From the NCBI RefSeq assembly GCF_036711975.1, contig NC_091976.1, positions 33,108,001 through 33,172,000 on the forward strand: a stretch of DNA of 64,000 bases, read 5' to 3'. The notes beneath the pieces are model-generated. The model was not told the origin of the DNA. It made no database searches and saw only the letters and a program-made list of their open reading frames with translations. A program made the position numbers and the translations under genes. Positions 22,401 to 32,911 of this stretch are shown in pieces (position 1 is the first letter of the stretch; each line of letters opens with the position of its first letter). This DNA comes from Onthophagus taurus. Taxonomy: Eukaryota > Arthropoda > Insecta > Coleoptera > Scarabaeidae.

Positions 22401-25062
22401 TTTCAACTTTATCACTTTCTTTCTGTTCATCAACCAGTTTTAAATCAGTTTCTTCTAGTATTTGAGGTACTTCAATTACTTTTTCTTCCTCTTTAATTAT
22501 TTCTTGTTCAATATTAATATTTTCTGGAACAGCTTCAGAGGTTGTTTGATCATTTACCTCAGTATTTTCAATGGTGCATACTAAACTTTGAGATTCATCA
22601 GGAATTTTGATCTCATTTTGAGGATTTTCGGTTTCAACTATTTCTGGGATGCTTACAATTTCGACTTTATCCATTTCTTCCTGAATAGCTTCTTCAATAA
22701 TACTTGTTATTGTCATCTTTTCACTTTTTTCATCTTCATTTACCGTTTTAATCAACAAATTCTCATCATTGTTAACATTTTTGGACTGAATTGTCTCATT
22801 AATTACTTCTGATACATTCTCAACTTCCATTTCTTGAACATTTTCAATTTTCTCATTAATATTTTCAATTTTTTCTTGAACATTTTCACTTGATTCAACC
22901 AATTTTTCTTCCATTTTTTCCTTTTCCTTCACTTCATCTTTTCTTTGTATCAAAACTTCCTCAATGTTAACTAATTTAGAATCCACATTAACATTTTCTG
23001 ATTCAGCAACATCTTCCAATACCACCTTTTTGTCTTCAATCTTATCATCAACTTCATTTGGAACATCAGATTCTTGTAAATCCATTTCTCCACTTTGAGT
23101 TGATTCAACTTCCTCAATTTTTTTACTTTCTTTAAAATCATCAGAACTCTCTGTTACAGGTTCACCACTTTCTAAAGGTATTAAATCTGCCTCAAAAGGC
23201 TCACATGGTTTGATTTCAGCCTCTAACTCAACTTTTTTATCATCAACTTGATCAATTTCTGAAACTTCTCCACTTTCTGATGAAACAACTACTTCAATCT
23301 TTTCATTTTCTTGACTTATTTCACTTTCTACCTGTTTATCATCAAGTTTCATGTCAGATTCATTTTCTTGTCTTATTTCATCTTCAACCTGTTTATCATC
23401 AAGTTTCCTGTCAGATTCATTTTCTTGACTTATTTCACTTTCAACCTGTTTATCATCAAGTTTCCTGTCAGATTCATTTTCTTGACTTATTTCACTTTCA
23501 ACCTCTTTATCAACAACTTTCCTGTTAGATTCATTTTCTAGACTTATTTCACTTTCAACCTGTTTATCATCAAGTTTCCTGTCAGATTCATTTTCTTGAC
23601 TTATTCCACTTTCATCCTGTTTAACATTAAATTTTCTGTCAGATTCATTTTCTTGTCTTATTTCATCTTCAACCTGTTTATCATCAAGTTTCTTCTCAGC
23701 TTCATTTTCTTGAGTTATTTCACTTTCAACCTGCTTATCATCTAATTTCCTGTCAGATTCATTTTCTTGACTTATTTCACTTTCAACCTGTTTATTATCA
23801 TCAAGTTTCTCATCAGATTCATTTAATTGATCCATTTTTAAAGTTTCTGGATTTTTTTCATTAATTTCCTTCAATTCATTATTTTCCAACACTGGCTTCA
23901 TCTCAACTTCTTCCTCTACCATTTTAATTTGACTTTCAACCTCAATTTCATTTTTATCTTTTTTTTCAACAATCTCATTCTCTTTACATTCAAGAGAAAT
24001 TTCCGGTAACAAAACATTTTCTGATTCTTGAACTTGTATATCATTAACTTCATCATCTTTCTTATCTTTAACAACTTCTTGAACCTCTTCTGATACTTTT
24101 TCTATTTCCTCTGTCTCATTTTGTACGAAATTAATTTCCTTAGCATCATTTTGTGCTTTATTTACTTCTTCAACTTCTTTTAAACATTCTTGAACCTCTT
24201 TTGGACATTCTTGAACTTCTTTTGAGCATTCTTGAACTTCATTGGGGCATTCTTGAACTTCATTAGGACATTCTTGACCATCTTTTAAACATTCTTGACT
24301 TTCCATTAAACTTTCTTGAGCTTCTTTTGGACATTCTTTATCTTCAATAGAAGATTTTTCAATTTCTTCCTTCCCAGCATCATTTAAATTAACTTCCGAT
24401 TCTAAATTAACATATTCAGAACTTCCTACAACTTTTTCCCCGCCTAATTTATCATCATTTCTTACATTAACTAAATTAACATCAATAATTTTACCATTTA
24501 CATCTAAATTTGTTCCTTCGTTTAAAGAATTTTCTAAAATGTTACTTTCTGAGCACGATGTAGAATCTAACGTTGTTGATTCTTTTTGATCCTTAATCTC
24601 ATCATTTTTAATGTATTTTTTATTGGTAGAATCAACCTCTTGATTCTCGGCTATTTTGTTATCGTCATTTCCATCTATATTAGTGGGTGATGTGGACACA
24701 CCTTTTTCTTTATTTTTATTAAGGGGAATCAAATAGTCGTTGCTCGTCTCGCCTAATAAATTCTCCAAGTCGGTGGCGATGTCTTCGACGTCCTCGTTAA
24801 TCTTCTCCGTGCGAATATTTTCGATATTTAAATCTGAAGAGAAAAAATCCTCTTTTTCATCGTTAAAATTGTAAGTGCTTACGGAATCGGATGTGCTGCT
24901 GATGGGGTCGTCTTGGATCGTTTTTGAATAGCTGCTTCCTAAATTTGCGTCTGAGGAAGAACTGGGGACCGAATCCCCGGTTAAAGTTTGGGTAGCGTCG
25001 TTGCTGTCAGTTAAAGTTGAGGTTAACTCCGCAGACGCGGACGAATTTTCAGTCGTTTCCAT
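16487..25062 (-). CDS. e(y)3: SAYP / enhancer of yellow 3 (PHF10-family chromatin coactivator)
   Basis: Coding exons: 25062-20158, 19714-19382, 17501-17270, 17216-16765, 16705-16487. All phases agree and the product is about 2,045 residues, close to what I recall for fly SAYP. The SAY domain covers exons 3-4, with DQLAEYYWSGSGPYMIQEQ and VAQFLGIKSFKRKYP, as in PHF10/SAYP, which bridges PBAP-type SWI/SNF remodelers and TFIID. Exon 1 is unusually long. It has Q-E-C repeats (about residues 254-297), 19-residue acidic repeats (about 415-590), repeated S-P-R-I-T-I-K-P blocks (about 1195-1410), an AT-hook-like KRGRPRK near 1555, GRPKRSCRG near 1592 and a basic RGG tail. The C-terminus is acidic and serine-rich, ending near CNLC. 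No PHD fingers are found, unlike the long forms of the family. The large intron 17502-19381 holds LINE debris. Confidence 0.9.
17502..19381. other. e(y)3 intron with LINE fragments
   Basis: On the plus strand near 18,125-18,285 pieces of a reverse transcriptase are read: GLRQGNPLSTL, then INKRGTNINKSVQILAYADH (usual motif YADD, changed here to YADH). Near 18,760-18,850 comes RLRGRPKTKYMDQVEKL, typical of the C-terminal part of such elements. On the minus strand near 18,560-18,480 lies a separate RNase H-like start, WVKGELHLKRGALAWYTDAS. The pieces are in different frames and orientations, so at least two decayed LINEs are present. Near 17,578 is gccatctatcggtgg. Confidence 0.6.
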
Positions 25063-25488
25063 CGTTTATAAACGTTCGAAACCGAGTTTTCACTAAGATT
25101 TTTAAACTTAAATTAACAATTTTCCCACTTTTTTGTCACATTAACACTTCGTTTTATGCTTGACATTTTTTAAGTTTTCTGAGCGAAGAGACGCACAGTT
25201 GTCAAACTTATTATACCAACTGCTAGACACAAAATGTCACTAGTCACAGTAGTCACTAAGAAATTACTTTCATATATTTTTTTAATAAAAAATTAATAAA
25301 ATAAATCAGAATATTAATAAATATTAATATATAAAATAAAATTTTACTTAAATTAAAAATATAAAATAAATTAATTTTAAGTGACATCTATCAAAATTTA
25401 GATGACATATTTAATGTCAAAAAACTAACCTAAAATTTTTAAGTAAATCCTTTTAAAGAATTATATTTAAACATTAAAATTAATCAAC
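25063..25488. promoter_or_regulatory. Shared divergent promoter region of e(y)3 and Vps39
   Basis: The two start codons face away from each other and are 426 bp apart. The spacer is AT-rich with no open frame. It contains taatgtcaaaaaactaacc-type words but no clear TATA box for either gene. A shared promoter region is inferred from spacing alone. Confidence 0.55.
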
Positions 25489-28400
25489 ATGCACGAAGCT
25501 TATAACATAACAAACATTTTACAGCTTACAGTTCAAGTGGAATGTTTAACAGCATACGGTAATGAATCATGACTCAAATCATATCAATATTAATTGATTA
25601 ATTATTTGTAGATGAGAGTTTATTTTTGGGTACAAGACAAGGTCACTTATACATGTACAGTGTAACATTAAAAGATGATAAACCGGAAGTTAGTTTAATG
25701 AGATTAAATAAATCGTTTAGTAAAAAAGCGATCCAACAAATCGAAATAGTCCCACATCATGATTTGCTTATATGTTTATCAGGTTTTTTTATCTCATTTA
25801 GCTTAAATTTATTTACCCATTTCATTTTTTAGATAACATTATTCAAGTGCATAACACAAAAGAAGTCAGCTTTCCAGTTGTCCAGCAAATAGAGAGTTCG
25901 AAAGGGGCCTCATTTTTTGCATTGCACACCCAGGTGCAAACCTCATTAACTGGGGAAACAGTGTCTTTAGTCCGAATGTGCATAGCAATCAAACGCAAGC
26001 TTCATTTATTTTATTTAAAAAAAAATAATTTCACCGCATTCGAAAATTCAACAGTTAATTTAAAAGATCTTCCAAAAACGATAATTTGGTGTGGAGAAAC
26101 AATTTGTGTGGGTTATAAAAACGAGTATTGTCTGTATACTTTAAATTCGAAAGATAAACCCCAAGATTTATTTACAACAGGAAGCCGATCCACAGAACCT
26201 TGTTTAGTTAAAATAACCGAGAACACTTTCGCCGTTGGCCGTGAAAATCAAACTGTGGTTGTAAATGATCATGGCTCGGCGGCGACCAGTAAAGTTTTGA
26301 AATGGTCAGACACCCCAACTGGGTTAATTTGGGATAAACCATATTTATTGGGAACCTTACCGGATGCAATTCATGTACAAAACTTAGAACCCGGTGGGAT
26401 GACCCAAATTTTAGGAAATCTCCCCAAAGTTAGGTTAATTACTCGCGCGAAACAAGGATTATTAATCGCAGCTTCAATTAGTAACGTTTGGTGTATTTAC
26501 GCGGTTGATGTTGCAGCTCAACGAAAAGTTTTATTGGATGATAAACAATTTCAATTAGCAATTCAATTAACTGTAATTAAAAAGTTCCGAATTCGGAGAT
26601 TTTTACATACAACGCGTTGCAATTTCTTTGGTCATTGAGTAGCGGAAAATACTAACAAAGTACCTAGAACGCGATGTGAGTATTTCACGGTTGCTCACAA
26701 CACGTTGTGGCTATTCAATTTTTACCCACAATCGATTGCTTTCATTTTGCAGCCAGCACGTATCGCGCAGCGTCCATAGGGGATTCCCCTGACTTTATTT
26801 CTAAACATTTTTGCACTTGTTTGCCGTTACAGTACGCGTTACTGCTGTTTTAGGTGAAATTTGGCGATGCAGGCAAAATTTGAGATTGCAAAACGTCAAA
26901 TGTTGAATGCTAAAAGTGACAGCTCATCTTTAATGACCTATGATCGTTATAATACAATATTAAATCAAGTAAAATTGGTGAAAAAGAAAGAAAAGACGAG
27001 ATTAAGATAGAGATTAAACTAGCACGACCATTCAACAAAGTTTAAAGTACCGCGTCCACTAAAAACAAAGACTACTGAAGAAGTACCAGATATCATTTTG
27101 TATATACAGGGTGATTCACATAAGAACCGACACAGAGCAGGGATATGTAGTGGACAATAAATTAAGATGATTTAACGCAACTTATCTCTATACTAAGTTG
27201 TACCTTTGAGTTATAGGCTTCAAAGTTGGGTCTTAAATTTTTAAAACATTGGGCGAGTTCACCAAAGGATTCCGTTTACGTTGGCAAACGCAAACTGATT
27301 ACGATTGCGTTGGTGAACGGCCAATTTTTCTATAGACATATGGTTTGATAACAACAGGTGGCGCTTTAATGACATTTATGTACAATTTTAATTAATTTAT
27401 AGGTATATATAACTCAATTTATCATTAATTTCTTCATTTTCAAAGATAGTATACACTAACCCATTAAATAAATAATTTCGGGCTTCTGTCATTCTTTTTT
27501 GTTGATTTTTAAATTAGCATCTTTTTTGACACTTTTAGGTTTTACGAAAATGTAAGTTTTATTTCAACATTTTTTTTCTCTATATTTTTCCAATCCAACC
27601 CAACTATTATTATACATCATTTTAAAGAGAAAGCTTTGAGCTTTAATTTAGAATAAGTCTCATTCCTTAATTTCAATCAATACGGCTTCCAGGAATTTTT
27701 AAATCAGCATCTTTTTTGACACTTAGGTTATTCGAAAATGTAAGTTTTGTTTCAACATTTTTTTTCTCTATATTTTTCCAATCCAACCCAACTATTATTA
27801 TACATCATTTTAAAGAGAAAGCTTTGAGCTTTAATTTAAAATAAGTTTCATTCCTTAATTTCAATAAATACGGCTTCCAGGAATTTTTAAATTAGCATCT
27901 TTTTTGACACTTTTAGGTTATTCGAAAATGTAAGTTTTGTTTCAACATTTTTTTTCTCTATATTTTTCCAATCCAACCCAACTATTATTATACATCATTT
28001 TAAAGAGAAAGCTTTGAGCTTTAATTTAAAATAAGTTTCATTCCTTAATTTCAATAAATACGGCTTCCAGGAATTTTTAAATTAGCATCTTTTTTGACAC
28101 TTTTAGGTTATTCGAAAATGTAAGTTTTGTTTCAACATTTTTTTTCTCTATATTTTTCCAATCCAACCCAACAATTATTATACATTATTTTAAAGAGAAA
28201 GCTTTGAGCTTTAATTTAAAATAAGTTTCATTCCTTAATTCCAATAAATACGGCTTCCAGGAATTTTTAAATTAGCATCTTTTTTGACACTTTTAGGTTA
28301 TTCGAAAATGTAAGTTTTATTTCAAAAATTTTTTTCTCTATATTTTTCCAATCCAACCCAACTATTATTATACATCATTTTAAAGAAAAAGCTTAGAGCT

Positions 28401-30848
28401 TTACTTTAAAATAAGTTTCATTCTTTAATTTCAATAAATACGGCTTCCAGGAATTTTTAAATTAGCATCTTTTTTGACACTTTTAGGTTATACGAAAATG
28501 TAAGTTTTATTTCAAAATTTTTTTTCTCTATATTTTTCCAATTCAACCCAACTATTATTATACATCATTTTAAAGAGAAAGCTTTGAGCTTTAATTTAAA
28601 ACAAGTTTCATTCCTTAAATTCAATAAATACGGCTTCCAGGAATTTTTAAATTAGCATCTTTTTTGACACTATTAGGTTATACGAAAATGTAAGTTTTAT
28701 TTCAACATTTTTTTTCTCTATATTTTTCCAATCCAACCCAACTATTATTATACATCATTTTAAAGAGAAAGCTTTGAGCTTTAATTTAAAATAAGTTTCA
28801 TTCCTTAATTTCAATAAATACGGCTTCCAGAAATTTTTAAATTAGCATCTTTTTTGACACTTTTAGGTTATACGAAAATGTAAGTTTTATTTCAACATTT
28901 TTTTTCTCTATATTTTTCCAATCTAACCCAACAATTATTATACATCATTTTAAAAAGAAAGCTTTGAGCTTTAATTTAGAATAAGTCTCATTCCTTAATT
29001 TCAATCAATACAACTTCCAGGAATTTTTACTTTTTGGTGTCTTGAGTAAACATTAAATACTCACAACGCGTTCTACTTACCTTTTGGTGTCCACAATGTG
29101 CAAAATTCGTTAATTTCGGCTATTGAGTAAACCTAAATACATTTATAGTGACTCACAACGCGTTGTAGATAAAAATTTTGACCAATATCCGAATTCGTAT
29201 ATTGCGAGTAATATAAAATTCCTGTTTTTTTAGCACACGTCAAATGAATCGGAAGAAGAAAAAAAAGAAATAATAAATCACATCCACACCCTTTTAGCGT
29301 ACGATTTATTTCGTAAAAAAGAATTTTTTAACAGTATGAAAGAGTTTTTGGCTTTAAAAAGTGATCCTTACGAAGTAATTCGACTTTATCCGGATCTTTT
29401 ACCTCAATCTTCCTCAACGGAACGAACAGAAACTTACGAAAAATTAACCGACGTCGATCATGAAAAAGCAATCCAAGCCTTAATCGATTATTTAATCGCG
29501 ATTAGACCCAACACCCAAGCGAACGTCCAAGCGAACGTAAACGCATCGGGAAATTTAAACGAAAAACCTGTAACAACAAAATCAACTCAACAATTACTCC
29601 AAATAATTGATACAACTCTTTTAAAATGTTATTTACAAACGAACGATGCTTTAATAGCTCCTTTATTGCGGTTAAATTATTGTCATTTAGCTGAAACTGA
29701 AAAAACTTTAAAAAAACATGGTAAACACAACGAATTGATTATTTTGTATCAAACGAAAGGTCAACATAGAAAAGCTTTGGAACTGCTTCAAAGCGATGGA
29801 ACTATTGATAGAACGATAAATTATTTACAAAAGCTTGGGCCTGAATTAATGGGATTAATTTTTGAATTTGCTGATTGGGTTTTAAAAAAATCGCCGGAAG
29901 AAGGATTAAAAATATTTATCGAAGAAGCAACGGAAGTTGAAAAACTCCCCCGACCGAGAGTTTTAGACCATTTAATGCGATCCCACACGTCTTTAGTTAT
30001 TCCTTATGCTGAGCATGTAGTTCATAATTGGAACGATACGAATCCGTTATTCCATAACACCTTGGTACATTTCTACAAAGAAAAAGCGATTTCTAATGAT
30101 ACCTCATCGATACACGCAAGAAAAAAATTACACGATTTTTTACAAACTTCGCCTTATTATACCGCTGAAACCGTTTTGGCAAGTTTTCCAACTGATGAAT
30201 TATTAGATGAACGCGCAATTCTTCTTGGAAAACTGGGCAGGCACGAACAAGCACTTTTAATTTATATTAGAATTCTAGGGAATATCGAAAAAGCCAAAGA
30301 ATATTGCGAGCAAGTTTATAATCCGGATAACCCGTCGAATAAAGACGTTTATTTGCATTTATTACAAATCTTATTAAATCCACAACAAAAAACTTCTTTA
30401 CCAATACCAAACGCAAATTTATCGCCGTTAACGGCCGAACCAAATATGGATTTAGCGTTGGATTACTTAGAAAGGTACGCTTCAAAAATCGACCCGTTCA
30501 AAGCGTTACAATTTTTACCGAAAAATGTACCGATGTCGAGGATAAATAAATTCGTTCAAGTTGCGTTGCATAGAAAGACGAAAGAACGACGTTGGGTGCA
30601 ATTATTGAAAGGGTTATTGTATTCGGAAAATTTGCAATGTCAAGAGATAAGGTTGCAATTATTGAATAGAAGTTTCTTGATAAACGATTTAAATTTATGT
30701 TCGGTTTGTAAGAAGCGATTTGGAAATCAAAGGTAAAAAACCTAAATTTAATCCTTCGTTTATTTAAATTATTTATTTGTTTAGCGCATTAGTTCATTAT
30801 CCCAATGGAAATATTGTTCATTATTCTTGTCAAGATAAAAATATTTAA
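25489..30848 (+). CDS. Vps39: Vps39/Vam6, HOPS tethering complex subunit
   Basis: The N-terminus MHEAYNITNILQLTVQVECL and the following FLGTRQGHLYMY match the start of the CNH (beta-propeller) domain of Vps39/Vam6, a HOPS subunit that binds Rab7 and tethers late endosomes to lysosomes. Coding exons: 25489-25558, 25612-25782, 25833-26572, 29234-30732, 30785-30848, in consistent phase, for about 847 residues (human VPS39 is somewhat longer). The middle is the CNH/clathrin-repeat region. The C-terminus has LCSVCKKRFGNQSALVHYP and then H-Y-S-C, the family's Cys/His zinc-binding tail. All exons are open with no disabling change. The third intron holds a 2.6-kb element. The gene is divergent from e(y)3. 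An AATAAA at 30,869 fits the 3' end. Confidence 0.92.
26586..29198. mobile_element. Non-autonomous inverted-repeat element filling the Vps39 intron
   Basis: The left end carries ccgaattcgga (26587) then caacgcgttg (26610). The right end carries the inverse, caacgcgttg (29156) then ccgaattcg (29189), with matching sequence between them (ttttacatac on the left, gtagataaaaa on the right). The palindrome aacgcgtt recurs just inside both ends (about 26,665-26,700 and 29,063), together with attgagtaaac-like words. The interior contains a 190-bp tandem array and no transposase. The element occupies all but about 48 bp of the intron. Superfamily not determined. Confidence 0.7.
27482..29034. repeat. 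190-bp tandem repeat array, about 8 copies
   Basis: The word cggcttccagg recurs at 27682, 27871, 28061, 28251, 28441, 28631 and 28821 (the last with one change), with a final variant near 29011. The spacing is 189-190 bp. Each unit contains agcatcttttttgacac and catcattttaaagagaaagc. Copies are nearly identical; the outer units are more divergent than the inner ones. Confidence 0.93.
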
Positions 30849-31604
30849 TTTATAAAGTATTATGTAAGAATAAAATATTTAAACTATCTAAAATGTAAGA
30901 GTCATCTATGAGGGAGGAAGAAAACGAAAAATGAGGTTGGTAACAAGTGACAGAAAATAATTTATTATTGAGGTAAACAAAGAGATTGAAAAATTGGATG
31001 TTTAATAAATGTAAAACTTTAATGTGAATAAAATACACCAAAATATGGCCTTTTCATTACATAGTTAATAATTAAATAGTTTAAGGGGCAAAGAGATAAA
31101 TACACTGATTAACATTTCTAAAGGATGTTACTTTGTCAATAACAATTTTTTCCATGATTGCCTCACTAAATTTTGTTGTTTTTGATAAAGAATATACTTA
31201 TAAAATACAATAAAGGTTCAATATGCTTTATTTGAGTATCAAATTACGGTTTATTATATAGGCAACCCATTATACACCAAATTCTAATCTACAATCAAAA
31301 TCATCTAATTCATTATCTGTATTTTGTATGGTTTAAATGTATTCTTATCTAATACATGTAAGATTGAAGAATGGTTTACATTACATATTTATGTAGTGAA
31401 TCATTAATAATTCTCTGCATTGTGTCTAAAGTTTCCTTAAAACGATTAAATGCAGAATTCTTAAAAACAAATATTTTCAAATTTCATAAGCATTTGTTTA
31501 AATCGTTTTGACAACGTCAACGTTCAATGTTATTTGTTCTTTTAGCCCAGAATTTATTAGTTAGATAAAAATTATTAGTTCAAACCACGTCAAGATTTAA
31601 CAAA
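30849..31604. other. Intergenic spacer
   Basis: AT-rich DNA downstream of Vps39. Apart from the Vps39 polyadenylation signal at about 30,869 and the 5' flank of the next gene, I see no gene, repeat array or recognisable mobile element. Confidence 0.5.
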
Positions 31605-32220
31605 ATGTATGACCCAAACGCTTTTGTAAATGTTGTTATCTCAAAACCGAAAGTAATTAATTTTTTTTGATTTAATCGTTTTTTAATGAATAATATTTCA
31701 GGAAAAATTTGTTTGTCCAAAACCTGCACCACCAGAAACCTTATTAGCATGGTTTGATAGACATTGTGAAAAAGAATTAAACAAGCACAAAACACAACTA
31801 AACGTGTCTATAGATACTGCAACAGCCGTCCAAGCTTCGATAACAGAAAAAAGTGTGTGCGCGCCCCGCGACCAAAAGCAGAAAAAATTAATTTCGCACA
31901 GCGTTAGCGGAATTGATTTAGCATGCCGATTAAGAGGCGAACAAGAGACAGAGTTGTTAACGGCAGTGGAAAAGTTGGCCAAAGCGGAAGCTATGGTGGC
32001 GTTTGAAGGAGCCGTTCGCGCCGCCGAAGATGCAGCTACAAGAGTCCCCCCGGAATTCGCCGAAGAAGCTGCAGCAGCGACTGTTAGATCTTACCAAGCT
32101 GAATTAACCGAAGTGGTTAAAGAGGTGCTCCCAGGAACGAGACCGATTGAAGTTGTGGGATACGTTGGGATAACTCGGCCAAAAAATCCGGCAAAAACAG
32201 CGTATACTTTTAATGGTTAA
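31605..32220 (+). CDS. Unrecognised 188-residue protein, two exons
   Basis: The exons are 31605-31652 and 31702-32220, joined in phase 0 across a 49-bp GT-AG intron. The protein begins MYDPNAFVNVVISKPK and continues into KFVCPKPAPPETLLAWFDRH. The middle is charged and alanine-rich with many E-A-A patterns (about residues 110-150), probably helical. The tail is PIEVVGYVGITRPKNPAKTAY. There is no signal peptide or membrane segment. The clean splice and normal codon composition argue for a real gene. I do not recognise a family, and a structural or cytoskeletal role would be a guess. Confidence 0.7.
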
Positions 32221-32911
32221 AAATTTTTTTTGTTTTGTTTAATGTTTAATCTAAATTTTAATGAGATAAATTTTGTTTCATTCTTTTCGCTTTAAATTTT
32301 GATAATCGTTAATCTCAAAGTTATTTTTGAATTCACGTGTCTCAACTTCTCTTCATTGATAAATAAGATAATTATTGTTTATTTGGTTTAAAGGCGAAGC
32401 AAAAAATTTATAAACAATAACGAAACAATTCATTTTCTATTTTTAAAAATCGTAGAAACATCGTTAAATCTTGAACGAAACAATTATTAAGGTCAATAAA
32501 ACGGCAATAAACAAGAGTTATTTTGCGTAATTAGAGCAAACGTAAAAGTAATGCCCTCAAAAAACCAGTTTCTCGCGTAATTTCAAATGATTTTCGTCAG
32601 AAATCCAAAGCGATAATGAAGAATAAATTTTTTTTAATAAACAATGATCGGTTTATTGTCCTTTTGTTTACGATTTCTTGCAATATCTTTATCAGCTTTT
32701 CGTCTGTGTGTACATAAATGCGCTCGAGACGATTATTTTAGCCGCTTGTTACTGGTGATACTGAAGAAATAAACGTCGAAGGTCAAAACGGAGTGTGTGT
32801 GGTGTGTTTTGATAGTCAATTTATTGGATAGCCGCTCATCAAATTGAGTTCGTCGCCGTCCGTCGACTTGAACAGTACATTTTGAACTATTCAAAAAAGA
32901 AAAATAAAATA
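32221..32911. promoter_or_regulatory. Spacer and upstream region of Sardh
   Basis: The first half is AT-rich 3' flank of the preceding gene. The last about 150 bp (from about 32,740) is GC-richer and probably includes the Sardh transcription start and 5' UTR. No TATA box is obvious and no other gene is seen. Confidence 0.4.

Noticed and set aside
22588-23541. Plus-strand open frames of 70-80 residues within 22.6-23.5 kb
   Set aside because: They are shadows of the acidic repeats of e(y)3 and repeat with the same 57-bp period.
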